Source: Conoideocrella luteorostrata
Taxonomy: Eukaryota; Ascomycota; Sordariomycetes; Hypocreales; Clavicipitaceae
Direction: 5' to 3'
Length of the DNA stretch: 64,000 nucleotides
Assembly (NCBI GenBank): GCA_032433595.1
Contig: JASWJB010000159.1
Span: forward strand, 1 to 64,000
In this document: one piece after another, positions 34,249-46,990 of the stretch
Numbering within the stretch: position 1 is the stretch's first letter
Layout of the letters: each line of letters starts with the position of its first letter
Made by a program: the position numbers and the translations under genes
The notes under the pieces: model-generated
Database searches by the model: none
The model's input: the letters and a program-made list of their open reading frames with translations, nothing else
What the model was told of the DNA's origin: nothing

Positions 34249-36449
34249 TCATTCCGCCGGTGTTGATGGCGTTGCCGCTGGAGATAAAGCACCACCCTCA
34301 CCCTTCATACCTCCACGACCACGTCCACCTCGTCCTCGATCACCTCCGCGGCCACCTCGGCCACCTCGTCCACCGCGTCGATTGCTTTCAGAGTCACTAT
34401 TTCCGCCAGCGCTTCGATATCCGCTGGCAGTGGCACCGCCGCGAGCATTGCCACCCCAGTTACCAGCACCACCGCGGGTGTTAAAGGTCTTGCCCTCTCG
34501 ATGTTGGAAAATCTTGACGAGAGGTTTGGATCGATCTTCCTGGGTGCGCGTCTTGACCTCCTCAGGTAGTCGAGCCATAGCAGCGTCTCGGTCTTCAATG
34601 GTTTTGAACTGGACAACCTTGTTTTGGTTGCCCCATTTCTCCACCTTCACTATCTTGCTCCTGTCTGCCTCATCGAACAAGTCACGGCATTGCTCCTCAC
34701 TGCTCACATTCATGATAAACAGGCCAACGATATCAGAAGCAGAGGTCTTTGGGGCTGGCGAGGATGCAGGTTCCGGGCCGGTGGCAGATCCATTAGTCGC
34801 AGTCGCAGTCGCAGCCTTTTCATTGTCTTTGATGCTTGGCCCGGACTTGGGGGTCTGACCAGGTTGTGGTGTAGCGGGCTTAGTAGGGCCGGAGGTTGGG
34901 GTGGTGCTAGCAGCCCCAGCTCCCTTAGGCAATTGGGTTGACGGTGCCTGCCTGCTGACCGCTGGCGGAGGTTGTGTAGACGTAGCAGGCGGTGCAGGAG
35001 TGCCGGATGTAGGGATGGCGGTAGAAACAGATGGAGGAGCGGTCCCAGCAGTTACAGCGGGGGCAGAACCCGACTGCTGCTTAAACCCACGGTGAGAGAA
35101 GTTGAACCCCTGGGCGCGCATTTCAGTGCCGATGCGGCCATCTTGAATTTCCAGAACTAGGTAGCCAAATGCTGCATCAGCAAGATTGAAATTCCACATG
35201 TTCTTGAAGGCACTCTCGTCAACCTGACCCAAAGCAGCTTGTCCAGTAACAGGGCCGCCAAAAGGATTGCCGCCAGCCGCAGTAGTAGGCATTTTCTCGA
35301 CAATCTGCAACGCATTCTTGAGGAGATTCTGCTGAGCTTCGTTTTGCGCGATAGCGGGCTCGACCTCACCCTTGACAGTCTCCCAGACGTCGTTGAATGA
35401 AGCTTTAGAAGCAGCGAGCTTTCCACGGTAGTGATCCAAGGTGGGGTTAACGCTGAATTCGTTGTAAGAACTGCCATAGCGGAAGTGCAGGCCCGCGGAA
35501 ATGGAGAAGTCAGCCTTCAGGGCAACAGAGAGTTGGTTGAGGATACCTTCCCTGGCAGGAGAAGCATGTGTCACAAAGACTCTGGTTTCAGTAGGGTCAT
35601 AGACTCGGTGTGCGGTATCAACCAACTCTCCCATCTGCAGCAGCGTCGTCCACATGGTACCCTGGCCACCAGCAATGGTAGTGCGACCCTCGCCGTTGTC
35701 AAATAGCTTATGCATCACAACGGCACCACCAAGGCCCAAAAGCCTGAGCTTTACCCCACCGATTTCAAGCAGCATTGAGCGAGCTTCATCGATAATATGC
35801 AGGTTTGGCACCTTATACTCAGAGGATCGGAATTTTTCCAGCACACGAACATCCTCACAAGCACCCCAGACAGTGTAAACAGGCACTTCCAACTTTACCT
35901 CACCGCTGAGCAAGAGCGGGAGTTCAGAAAGCGGAAGGTCGCTGGCCGGAAATCGGGTTTTGGCTGGTCCATTGCCCCCTTGTTGGATAGCCTTCTTGAC
36001 TGGGTCGGGAATTAGAGGTGAATATTGTGCGACGTGCTTGAGGGTTTTCTCGGCGATGCGATCCAATGAAGTGTCGTCATAGAAGCCAAAATCACCAGTA
36101 TGAATGATGTGGTCGGCACGAGCTTGCTTGGCTAGCTCGTTCAACGATCTCAAGTTTCCTGTAAGCACCAAAAAGTAAGCCTCATGTGAATTTTTGGTCC
36201 CTTACGAAGTCTTCCAGTTGTCTTACCTCTGACATCTGCAATACAAAGAACCCGCATGGGGCCTGTTTGAATAACTCGTCCTTGGTTCGGTAGAAGGGGT
36301 GCAGCGCCGGAAGGCAAAGCACTACCGCCGTTTTGCAGATAGCCTTGGTTGCCGTATGGTCGTTGCTGTCGTCTGTTAGTAAAGGCTCGAGAAGAAGTTG
36401 CTCCAACCGATGGTGAAGTAACTCTATCAGTTGCAGACCAGTCAGGCAT
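34249..36449 (-). CDS. DUF2433 protein: metallophosphoesterase-like domain, RRM-like domain and RGG tail
   Basis: Exons on the minus strand: 36227-36449 and 34249-36158; intron 68 bp; 710 residues. The N-terminal part resembles calcineurin-like phosphoesterases: strand MRVLCIADVRGNL (65-77), then HTGDFGFYD, WGACEDV and FVTHASP. In true enzymes the first motif is DxH and the third GNH(D/E); here they read DVR and GACED, so metal binding and catalysis are doubtful. Then come a Pro/Thr/Ala-rich linker, a segment GLFIMNVSSEEQCRDLFDEA to DAAMARL that looks like a diverged RRM, and a C-terminal RGG/RG box (about 665-700). I recall this as the fungal DUF2433 family; function unknown. The RGG box and RRM-like part suggest RNA binding (inference). 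The intron rejoins ADVRG to NLRSLNEL in phase. Confidence 0.88.
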
Positions 36450-38918
36450 GGTGCAATTTGATGTGATAGTTGTAATGATGATGTAGTCTGCGATGCGCGG
36501 TAGAAACCCAGTTTGCTGACGATGCTCTGGAAAGGGGAGTGGGAATGAAGGTGAGGGAAGGAGTACGATAAAGGTAGCAGGCGAGCAGCAAGGTTATCAT
36601 AAAGCATCTCAGACAAGCAATCCGCCAGCTTCCATCAGCTACCAGGCCGGCAGCAATTGGCAGTGCGCCGGCGGGAAGGAGCAAACGGATATGTTTGGGG
36701 CAAGCAACTCACAGCAGCCATTCTATCAATGTATCAACGCGCTCCAGGCCAGACAGGGTATTTCGCAACTCGAAAATGTACGACCGATGACAAAGGAAGA
36801 ATTGAAGAGAAGAAGCTCTATTCGAAGGATGATGGGATGGGTATCAAGAGGGTAGCGGCGAGGGTCACGTTAGATGAACCGCAGGCAAAGGAGTTGTGGC
36901 TTGAACAGCTCGTAGCAAACAAGGCTGGAGATAATTTTCCTAGAGTCAACACCCGCACAGCATATTAGAGCGAGGTGGAGTTACAGCAATAGGAGGGAGA
37001 AATGACTGGTTCTCTCGCCCCGCTGGTCTGCCGTCTCCCACGGAGCAAGAGGAATATGAGACTAGGCCATTTTTGTACTAGTTGTGGAAGCATTCTGAGG
37101 TTGGCTCCTGTGTAACTACTCCGTACGTACGGAGTACGGAGTACAGTACAGCGAATTAATGGAGTGTGGTCAAACTGCTTACTATTAGCACCCACAAGAG
37201 GTGCTCAGCGCGCCAAGCGTCCCTGTGCTGCCAGACCCACGGGGATAGCTGTGCTGGACTGGCCGCCTAGCCACCTACATAGGTAGGCACAGACGCCAAA
37301 ACATGCAAATTCAGGCAATGGATTAGGTGCTTGCAGGATCAACAGTAACTACCCGACGGTCCAGCCAGTTGGGAAGAAAAGATGAACGGGCTAGCTAATT
37401 CGCAGGGGCATCTCGGCTTACCAATAACAGGACACGCGACTTGTCGCTGGAATCTGCTCCTTACTTCTTGGCAAATCGATCTACCTACCCTATGACAGCT
37501 ATATGAACATCAAACTCGGATGATGCTATTGGGCCTCTTCCTTATTTGCTGATGGGACACGGGCTGGACGTAGTGCATTTATTTGTAGTTTCTAGTGTCT
37601 TATTATTACCATGGTAAGCAATGAATTAGACAACAGAGTATTCGTTTGCAGCTTAGCAGTAGTATGTGTCCTTCGCGCGCATTCAGATACCCTGACATTG
37701 TGCAGCGACTTTACTCGATCAAGACCTCCTGTCGGGGGTAGGGATCATTTCCCCGTAGATACTGTACCAGCGCGCTAAAGGCACAATTGACGTCTTTAAT
37801 AAAGGTCCTTAATTCGGCTTTCCAGCGACGTCATGCGGAGTCAGAATTTTTTCCAAAGTGCCGCTGTCCCTTAACGGAGACGACATCGATCGCAAACCTA
37901 CAATACAATACTGAGATACTCAACAGCACTTGAGCCGAACTGTTGTACTCCATAATACGGAGAACCTATGTACCGTACGGAGTACATTAAGTAACTAGCT
38001 ACTTAAGACAGCTGCTTTGGGGGGGCAGTGGGGCACAGGAGGCAACTTTGGCGCTAAACTGTCCTGTTTCGGCGGGCTTTAGAAGCAAGTGTTTGGCTGT
38101 GGAGAAACCTGGTGTGTGACGCTGTAGCGCGTCTCTTTGGGTCTATAACGAGCATAGGCACGTGACACGCCGTAAGTACTGGTACCTGGTGGGAGACTCG
38201 TCCTGCCGCAATTGCCAGCCTGCCCACTTCTACAAGGCGGCGCAGCACCAACGCACCAGACCCGAGCAGACGGCACTGGGCCAGTCCTGTCCATCCATCC
38301 ATCCCATCCATCCATGTCTGGTGGTACGGAGAAATGACAACAGTACTTGCTTGCATGTAGACACTCTTTCCCATCAACAGCCTTCCATGTACTTTACCAT
38401 ATGCTTTATGATTTGCTGAGTCCGCGTCAAGACTGAGGGCTAGACAACCTGACGACAACCCGGACGAGGAGACTACTGTCTCACCTCATTCGCGCCGTAT
38501 TACTGCAGGCCTTTCGCCCACCCGCCAGTCCTGGCTCTTGTCTTTGCTTTTACCTGCTCATCGCCTTTTTGAGTTGCCTTTCTAGTGCGGCCTCCTGATC
38601 TTGAGTCCCCGCCGCGGCGGCCAACCGATCCTGGCACAGGATTCGAGCACCGACAACTCTCTCTAAGAGACTTATAGGCCCCCATGCGACGATAAATCCC
38701 ATCGATAGCAAGGCTTGGGCTCAGGAGGCGTTTCTTTCGCCGCCCTGGTGTCGACAAGTCGATATCGGCAACGGGTGCAAGTCTAACATTGCTTGGTCGT
38801 CGCCGGTGAATGATTGGACCTTTGAACTGCAAATCAGGCTCCTGGCCTTTTGGAAAGGTCCTTGTTGAGGGTTCAACGACATTTTGGAGGCCTCGTGCCA
38901 GCCTCTAGCCTGCCCTTG
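36450..38918. other. 2.5-kb divergent intergenic region rich in the TACGGAGTA motif
   Basis: Lies between the DUF2433 gene and the Zds1-like gene. It contains four of the nine exact copies of the dispersed 9-mer (37118, 37128, 37135, 37976) and two near copies, a CCATCCATC-type minisatellite at about 38290-38315, and short frames without family resemblance. Confidence 0.55.
37118..37143. repeat. Cluster of three overlapping or abutting TACGGAGTA 9-mers, partly palindromic
   Basis: Reading 37118-37143: TACTCCGTA, a single base, then TACGGAGTA twice with a two-base overlap. The first two copies form an inverted pair centred at about 37127. The same 9-mer recurs at other intergenic sites in the window. 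Confidence 0.9.
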
Positions 38919-41900
38919 ATGATGGTGAGTAGTGCGACGCTTTTATTGAGAATGCTATTACCAAGGGTCCTCGAAGTAGATGACTTTGTTTACCCGCTGC
39001 TGAGCCATTGACCTGACCTTAAATGGCTTATTTCTAATGAATTTCCTCTCTGGCTTGGTTACTAACGTACTGTCCAAAATCAGACCTCATCTCGACCCCG
39101 CGACGAAGCTGCGGGAAGTTTTAGTGGTCGGCGCGGCCACACCAGCCAACTTTCCATTTCAGATCCGAGCCACCACGTAACCGAAGCCATAGGAACGCTC
39201 TACGGAGATGAAGATGATTCCGGATCTGAAAATGGAGGGCGACCTTTAAGTTTCATCGACGGCTCGTCCTATCATGAGCAAATACAACGACCCGGCCAAC
39301 TTGAGACACAACATCAATCCAATTCTCACTCTCGTCAACACCAAACATCCGACTATGATTCTCGCAGACCCTTGACTCGCTCAATATCAGATGAGCCATA
39401 TGGGTCACATCCGTCAGAGGAGCATGAGACAAAGCTCAAGAAGTCGCAGACTCTTAATTTGCCACCGCCGAGTCATCGAAGTGGCAGGCAATATGACGGA
39501 GGGTCTAGTTCACCTGTATCGCCAACATTATCTCTGCGAGATGTTCAGGCAGATGCGTCAGGATCACAATTTCCTCTCACAAACATTGACAACCCAAATG
39601 ATATCGCCCAGGAACTGAGCAATCTTCAGGCCCTGCGACGCATGTCCATGGATGTTGGCAATAGCATTGACCCCGACATGCCTCCCATGGGACTCTCAGC
39701 AATGCCGGTTATTGCACCTACCGGAGGTGATGACGAGAACGACCCTTCGAGACTACTATGGGTTCCAGCAAGGGTTCATCCCGAGCTAGCTCCTAGCGAG
39801 TTCAAGTCTTTCTTAGAGAACCGCGTGCAATCGATTAGGCGGAGATCAGGCGACTCTTTCTTGTCTGCAGAAGGCGATCTTAGCCGCAGCGACTCTGATT
39901 CATTGCGACGGAGAAAGTCCATGCTCAGTCGGCAGATCGATAATTCTAGCGGCCAAGCAGCGGTGGGATACGTCGATGGTGCTGAACGTCTGGAACGAAA
40001 ACGATCGAGTGGAGGAAGTCATAGCCCGGAATTAAGTCTCGACGAGTTAGTGAAGGACCCTACTCGGGCTGTCCAAAAGTTCGCTCAAGAGGCTCAAGGA
40101 GGTTCGGTCGGAGATGAAGGCAACCCTGATGATATGCCAATACTTCCCATGGCGCCCGGCATGGGCTTGAGGAGATCTACAAGAACAACGTATCGGAAGG
40201 GTGGCAGTCTGCGTTCTGGTGATAGGGTTCCATTCTCAAAGCGCATTGCCCAGCGACAGCAAGACGAAGATTCACGCAGTGTGCCTAGTGTACTGAGTCG
40301 AGATGTGCCTAAAGGACACGCATTGGGTAGGGTGCAGTCAGAGCCAATCGCGGAGAATTACTCACGTCCAACACGGCCGATCAGAAGACAAAATAATTTT
40401 GCGCAAGAGGCACCATCTTCATCGACTACTACGGACAGTGCCTCAGATGACACAGAGGCTCGAGTGACGTCTCCAACTACGCAGGAGCAGCTCACCGTTC
40501 GAACGAAACCGACAAGTCCAAATTCCTTGTCTTTAGATACTAATTTGCAGGATGATATTCAAGGCCACCAGCCCAGCCAGTTTTCTCGGACATTTCCTCA
40601 AAGGTCATCATCACAGAACGCTGGTCCTGCACATTCTGAATCCTTCTCACAGACTCCCGATGTTGTGGCAGAAGAAGCTTCTATCTCTCAAACTAGCAGA
40701 CATTCGGCACCTGTTAATAACAGCTATCCTGCTCATAAACAAAGTCAACAAATTCAGTACTCGTCCAAATCTTCATCGCCCTCACATCAACAGTCATATA
40801 GTGACAATTTCGGCTCATCGTCCTCTCTCCTAAGTGGTGACGCATCTAGAACGGATAACCTAACGGTCATACCTACTTTTAACCAGCCCGACAAAAAATC
40901 CGATAAGAAGTCGAAAAGAGATAGAGACGAAGACTCTGTGAGCACCTCAAGCAAATCGGGAGGTGCTTGGAAATGGCTCAAGGGCGTTACTGATGACAAG
41001 GATAAGAAGAAAGAGGAAAGTAAGAGAGCAAAAGCCAAAGTTTTGGTTGAGAGAGGATCTGAAAATGCAAGACTGGACGTTATTCAGAGCTCTATCGACA
41101 AAACGAACGCTAAAGGACGCGAGAGTCTTGTTCTGGACAGGGACAACATTGACAGCAAATTATTGGAGGAACGGAAAAAAGAAAGTCATCGCAAAAGTGA
41201 TTCAAAGAGAGATAAGGATGGCAGCATCTTCTCATCAATATTTGGAGGCAGCAAGCGTAAGGAAGAAAAAGAGAAGGCAAGCAAGAAGACTCAGCACCTC
41301 CAAGTCCCTGAAGAACCGATCTACAAGCCTTTGCAGCCCGATGTTGATTATAACTGGACACGCTTTCCGTTGTTGGAAGAGAGGGCCATTTATCGGATGG
41401 CTCACATCAAACTAGCCAATCCACGTCGACCCCTTCTCAGTCAAGTATTGCTGAGTAATTTCATGTACAGCTACTTGGCAATTGTTCAGGCAATGCATCC
41501 TCAGATGAATGTACCGACCTCGCCTCAACAAAAAAGACTCGAAGAAGAGGCTCGACGGAAGCGGCAACAACAAGAGTACACGTCTCAGCGACAAGGGGAT
41601 CATGACGACGGTGAAAACAGCCTGGAACAATATAACTTCGACTACAACAGAGTGAGTTTTGATTATATCCCTGCTTGCGGTTTGGATATATCAGATGTTC
41701 AGAATGAACTGACAAAATCTAGGCTACTGTTCAGTATGCTGAGTCTGGGGGGTCTGATAACCAAGTGGATTACGTTGACGAAGCTCAAATATACGAGGAT
41801 GAGCACGGAAACGACATCCAAGAAGGCTACGACTATGACAGTCAGGAGGGCTATGGGCACAGCGTCAAAGATTACTACCAATATCAGAACAATGACTCGG

Positions 41901-41935
41901 ACCATCGGCGTCACGGCGGGGATAATATGTGGTAG
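38919..41935 (+). CDS. Zds1/Zds2-type regulator of PP2A and Cdc14 (Zds_C domain protein)
   Basis: Zds proteins bind the PP2A-Cdc55 phosphatase and control mitotic entry and exit, polarity and morphogenesis. Exons 38919-38924, 39084-41651, 41723-41935; introns 159 and 71 bp; 928 residues. Seen: SDPSHHVTEAIGTLYGDEDD near the N-terminus, a long Ser-rich charged middle with a conserved-looking LLWVPARVHPELAPSEFKSFLENRV, and the Zds_C domain RFPLLEERAIYRMAHIKLANPRRPLLSQVLLSNFMYSYL (about 745-785), then a coiled charged segment and a Tyr/Asp-rich tail ending in MW. The 6-nt first exon (ATGATG before GTGAGT) is inferred: it gives phase 0, a CTAAC branch site and a CAG acceptor. Without it the open frame has no upstream ATG. 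The second intron is supported by frame continuity to the MW end. Confidence 0.9.
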
Positions 41936-42896
41936 ATATTGCCATACCTAAAAGGCTCCGCATACTTGCAATATCGCATCTCTTGTTATTATATAACATC
42001 GTCCCTCCCCTTCCCCCCCCTCCTGCGATTTAGGACGAAGAACCTGAAATTGTAACAAGGAGCATGCCTGGAGGCTGTACATGAGAGGATTACCAGCATT
42101 CGGCGGAGTTTATGTTTCGGGCGGTCGGCTTAACCGGAGACAGAGAAGACCTCTCTGGGCTCTCTGTACTGTTTGTAAAAGGGCGCGCACTATTCTCTGG
42201 ATACCATTCCAAGGTCATAAGTCGATCACAAACGGCAATAGCGATTCGCGAGGGCGGGGCGCAAATGACGAGCTGCATCACATACTTTTTTTCCAAGTTC
42301 GAAGTCAAATGCACCCCACGTAGGCGATAGCATGATTATTGTGCGAATATTTATAACATCTTCATATTCTTTGTTTCTCAACCTTCTTTATTTTTTTTTG
42401 TCTGGTGTCGTTGGCGGGGATCGTCTTGGCTACACTCCTGTAGTTTGGGACTTTGTTCTTCATCATTCCTGCTTGAGATGGAACCGTTAGAGCGCTTGAG
42501 TTTCACGATGAAGTGTATAGGTTGATGCAGAATATGGTATAATACAAAGATGAAGCTATGACTAATTTTATCAAGGCGATTGACGGATATATCTTGCCCA
42601 AAGCGCTGCAGTGTCTCGCGATGAAAGATTTAATTGGGCAATTCCAATGCATCTTGAAGCAGGTTGTATCATGGGGTAAGCAGGCATGGCATTCGAAGAC
42701 CGAATGTATGAGACAATTACTGCATTTTACTAAAGCACAATTGTTTCATGGCGTAGAACAAGTCGGATTTTGGGAAACTTCCAGGAGGAAGTGAAAATGC
42801 TAATAATTGCAAATTTCTTGTTGATTACAAAGAAAATCATGTACAGTACAGAGTCTTCTCTCTATCTTTGCTTTCCCCTAGCTGTATAGCACGAGT
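41936..42896. other. Convergent 3' intergenic region
   Basis: 961 bp between the Zds1-like gene and the complex I 30 kDa gene. Contains C-rich and T-rich runs near 42010 and 42390. No gene supported. Confidence 0.5.
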
Positions 42897-43867
42897 CTAT
42901 TTCTTGGGTTCTTCCTTCTTCTCCTCTGGTTTAGAGGTAGGTAATTTAAAAGTGTCTGGTCTGCGGTCCTCACCGGGTCCAACCATTTCCCAAGCACTAG
43001 AACCACCTTCAAAATTACGAAATGCCTGCGTAAGTTCCAGCGGTTCGGTCACAATACGCTTTTTCTCTTCGTCATAGCGAATCTCGGTGTATCCCGTCAA
43101 AGGGAAGTCCTTCCGGAGAGGGTGGCCTTCGAATCCGTAGTCGGTCATAATTCTTCGCAGGTCGGGATGTCCAGCGAAGAAGACACCAAAAAGATCGTAG
43201 ACTTCGCGTTCGTACCAATTGGCGCCGTCATATAGAGGGGTGACACTGGGTACAGGGGAGGCTTCGTCGGCGTATGTCTTGACGCGGATGCGGGAGTTGT
43301 GTCTGACAGAAAGGAGGTTATAGACGACTTCAAAACGCTTATCACGGGTGGGGAAATCGCATGCCGTGACGGCGCTCATTTGCGTGAATTCGGCTGCCGT
43401 GTTGTCTGTTCAGAAACAGAGTAAACCGGTTAGTGATGAGCAGTTCCATTTGAAATTCTATATCATCCTTCATAATGTAACTCATTTGACAAATTGGGCA
43501 TGGCAGAGCACTTACATTTGAGGAAAGTAAAGACGGGAATGACTCCTGAGGGCGAAATGTAAACCGTAAGCTCGTCTTTCCAAACAGAGAACTGCTGAAT
43601 GTACTTCGGGAGGCAGCCCATCAACCAAGCTCCATATTTGTGCATGTTATCCGCTTTGCTTTGATACTTGTCGGCTGGATTGACAATAGGGGCTTTGAGA
43701 ACTCCAATGTGGTCTCGGGGTGCCATTCGCATGTTCTGTGTCTCCTTGGGCATATTGACGAGCTGAGCCGCTGACACTGAAAAGGCGCGAACGGCGTGAA
43801 GCCCAGTAGCAGTCGAGGGCCGCAGAGCCGAGACTAAAGTCCGGCTTCGAGACATTTGTGACGCCAT
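42897..43867 (-). CDS. NADH:ubiquinone oxidoreductase 30 kDa subunit (complex I, NDUFS3/NuoC type)
   Basis: Core subunit of the peripheral arm of mitochondrial complex I. Exons on the minus strand: 43516-43867 and 42897-43405; intron 110 bp; 286 residues. Seen: mitochondrial presequence [53 protein letters not shown], and the signature [22 protein letters not shown] with [14 protein letters not shown]. The junction restores [12 protein letters not shown]. The frame stays open upstream of the chosen ATG, but no ATG occurs there. Divergent from Not4, 503 bp away. Confidence 0.96.
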
Positions 43868-44370
43868 GGCCGAATTGCACACCTCTGTGGAGGCCAATTG
43901 ACAATTTATATTCGGGCGGTCGACGTCGAGGACTGTGGCGTTGGTGGTGGGATTACCCGCTGTCAACGATATCGTCTGGTGGAATGGATCGAAGCATTGG
44001 GGAGGCAAACTGCTAGAGCAAAAATATGGCCGATGATTAGCCGGACATAAAAGAGCAACCCTCTGACAAATGCCTAATTTGAGGCTGCCAATTGGGTACT
44101 TCGCTAACTGCTCAGATGGGAGCTGTTTGCGCAGCTGACAAAGGGGTCAAATCACGTGAGGACATCTCATTGCGCTAACCTTAATAGGACCAACTCGAAG
44201 GGGAACCTTCTCGTGCCAAAGCATTTCTCGGAGCGATCGATCATACCTTCAGCCCAAAGCCTCACCACCACCATACCGTCACTCTCCTTCCACGGACTCT
44301 TCTTTACTCCACGCTTCTACTTTTTCAGCTCTCTCGCATCTTGCTATTATATTACATAACAAACGACCCC
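43868..44370. promoter_or_regulatory. Divergent promoter region, complex I 30 kDa / Not4
   Basis: 503 bp between divergent starts. A pyrimidine-rich stretch at about 44270-44340 precedes the Not4 ATG. No specific factor site assigned. Confidence 0.5.
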
Positions 44371-46990
44371 ATGGCGCCCCAGGATTCCTTCATAGAGGAA
44401 GAGGAAGATGTCTGGTAAGTTTTTTATAAGGTCTCTGGGCTTCGATACGCGTTAGTCTGCATCGGCTATTGAACCGTAGCTGTCAAGCATCATTTGGTTT
44501 AGCTTAAACTAATAAGATCTTCCAACAACAGCCCTTTATGTATCGAGGAGTTCGATCTCTCGGATCGCAACTTTCGGCCATGCCCTTGTGGCTATCAGGT
44601 TCGCTATTCCGCCGCCTCGGCGATCTCTCGTCCGGTGTTCACCCTGACTTGATTCTGATTTCCGCTATAGGTCTGTCAGTTCTGCTTCAACAACATCAAG
44701 AACAATATGAATGGCTTGTGCCCAGCCTGTAGACGGCCTTACGACGAGAAAACGATAGAATGGAAGGTTGTTACGACAGAAGAGTGAGTAGAGCACTGGA
44801 TCCGCGCGCCCAGAATTTGATACTCGATCCCGAGATAGCGTGTGCTAACACATCGTTGCCAGGGTTGCCGAGTTCCGTGCCAATATCCAAAAGAATCAGA
44901 AAAAACGTGCACAAGAGCAACGGCAAAAAGAGGTACAGAAACGGGAAGCTGAGAAAGAGAATAGAAAGAATCTAGTCGGAGTACGAGTGGTCCAGAAGAA
45001 TTTGGTCTATATTACGGGCCTCGCACCTACTGTTCGGGAAGACGAGTTGCTCAAGACGTTACGAAGGCCCGAGTTCTTTGGCCAGTATGGCAACATACAA
45101 AAAATCTCCATTAGCAATCGAAAAAGTCCTGATGGCCAACACCATTCCCTCGGCATCTACGTTACTTTCGAGAAACCCGAAGAGGCAATGAAATGCATTC
45201 AAGCCGTGCATGGCTCGCACAATGGGGATCGGATATTAAAAGCCCAGCATGGTACCACAAAGTACTGTTCTGCCTGGTTAAAAAATGAAAAGTGTAATAA
45301 CCCTGGCTGTATGTTTCTTCACGAGCAGGGAGATGAGGAGGACAGTTACACCAGACAGGATCTATCTTCGATGAATAGTATTCATACGCAAAGACCGCTG
45401 CCAGGAGGTGGAGGAAGCTCATCTCGCACTGCTTCCAGACAACTAGGTCTTCAACCTACACCACCACCACCTGCCCCTACCGCTCAGCCCATGATGCGCA
45501 CTGCGAGTAAAGAAGGATCCGACAATGGAGTAGACTCATCTGCGCTGCCGTCCTCCGCAAACTGGGCCAGAAACCCTCAGCGAAGCCGTAGAGGCAGCTA
45601 CGCTACAAGCGGCGCGGCTTCCAGTCCTGCTGTCTCCACATCACTACCGGCAAGGGCTGAGGTTTCCCAGGCAACAAACGACGACGTCGAAGGTGCCTCT
45701 TCAGAGCATCCTGCAGCAGAGAAGGCCAAGCGGCAGCAGCAGCAGCAACTGACATCAACTCCCTCTTCAAGCTCTACCACAGGTGAAAGTTGGCCCCGCA
45801 AGATTCAGGACAGCACTTTTGTCTCTTTGTGTAGGGCGCTGGATGCCTGTAAATTGCCAGTCTCCAGCATGGTCAAGCATGATGATGATGCCAACCCACC
45901 CATGTTCGATATGCAAGGTGGGGAGAAACGAAGAGCTATGCGTGAAGATGAAGAGTCTCGAATCGACCAAGAAGACGCACCCGAAGCTCGAGTTCCTTCT
46001 GAAGGCGAACCAGAAACTGGCGGTAGTCTTGCCCTTGGAGGCGAGCCAGAGGATCGAGAACTTGGCACTGACGGACATGGCTTCGATCAAAGACAATCCG
46101 GGACTCAGCCTCCCATTCAACGTGGGAGTACCGACAGCTTGTACGGTCCAGCCGCCACTAGTTCTGGCTTTCCACAGAACTCGAGCACTATTGGTCGGTC
46201 TATGACACCCCAGCAGCTTGCCGCTCTTCGATCTCAATCTGGATTTATTGATCAAATGCCACCTGGAATGTCTACTCAAAATATGTTCCAGAGCCCTGGC
46301 CACAACCGCCAATCATCTCGATTCAGCTTTGCCAATGATAGCAACAACTCCACCACCAATATCAAATTGGCTGCCAATCCTAGAATAATGGCTCAGCAAT
46401 CGTCTATGATGCCTAGCTCCTTCCAGTCTCAGACTGGCAATCAGTTTTACGGAACATCGATGCCTGGTCCGCCACCTGGTCTGAAGTCTACTAGTACACC
46501 GCCAAGCATGTTTGGACAAAGTTTCGGCGCTGGCTCAGGCTTTGGTGGAGCCCCCAAAGATTCGTCTAATAATGACTTACTTCAAACTCTTATCGGCCGG
46601 AATCGAGGAGGCAATGCCCAGCCTCCTGATATGGGAAAGCGTGAGTACATGATTTCTTCTTTCTCAAACCAATATCCACCCTCCTCTACCTCCACCCCAG
46701 CTCCTGCTTCTGGCCTCCTGGCATCGCTCTATGGCAATTCTCCTGGAGCATTCCAAGACTTTGGTTCGAAGCAGAAGAAGAAGGGCAAGAAGCACAGGCA
46801 TGCTAACACTTCCTCCTCGGGGGGGAGTGGCTTAGTAGATCTTGCGGACCCGAGTATTTTGCAGGCAAGAATGCAGCATCAGTCGCAGAGCAATGCCGGA
46901 GTCACTGGACAGGGACTGTTCGGTGGTGGTCAGAGTCAAGGTGGGTACAACCCTAACATGATGTACAACCCCGGTTATGGGCGATGGTAG
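44371..46990 (+). CDS. CCR4-NOT complex subunit Not4, RING E3 ligase (N-terminal part or short form)
   Basis: Not4 is the RING ubiquitin ligase of CCR4-NOT, acting in mRNA decay and co-translational quality control. Exons 44371-44414, 44532-44598, 44671-44783, 44863-46990; introns 117, 72 and 79 bp; 783 residues to the TAG at 46988. Seen: C4C4 RING with Cys 15, 18, 32, 34, 39, 42, 54 and 57; a coiled linker of Lys/Gln/Glu (about 83-110); RRM (121-206; LVYITGLAPTV); C3H1 zinc finger with Cys 210, 219, 224 and His 228; then a Gln/Ser/Pro-rich disordered region. All junctions keep phase and rebuild the RING. Fungal Not4 proteins, as I recall, continue with a region like the exon at 47783-50133; the last exon may therefore be spliced onward by a phase-1 donor (G before GTGGGT at 46941, or before GTTATG at 46974). 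Confidence 0.93.

Noticed and set aside
38500..38832. Basic 110-codon minus-strand frame upstream of the Zds1-like gene
   Set aside because: Begins with TTG, not ATG; no upstream exon with a fitting donor and no family resemblance.
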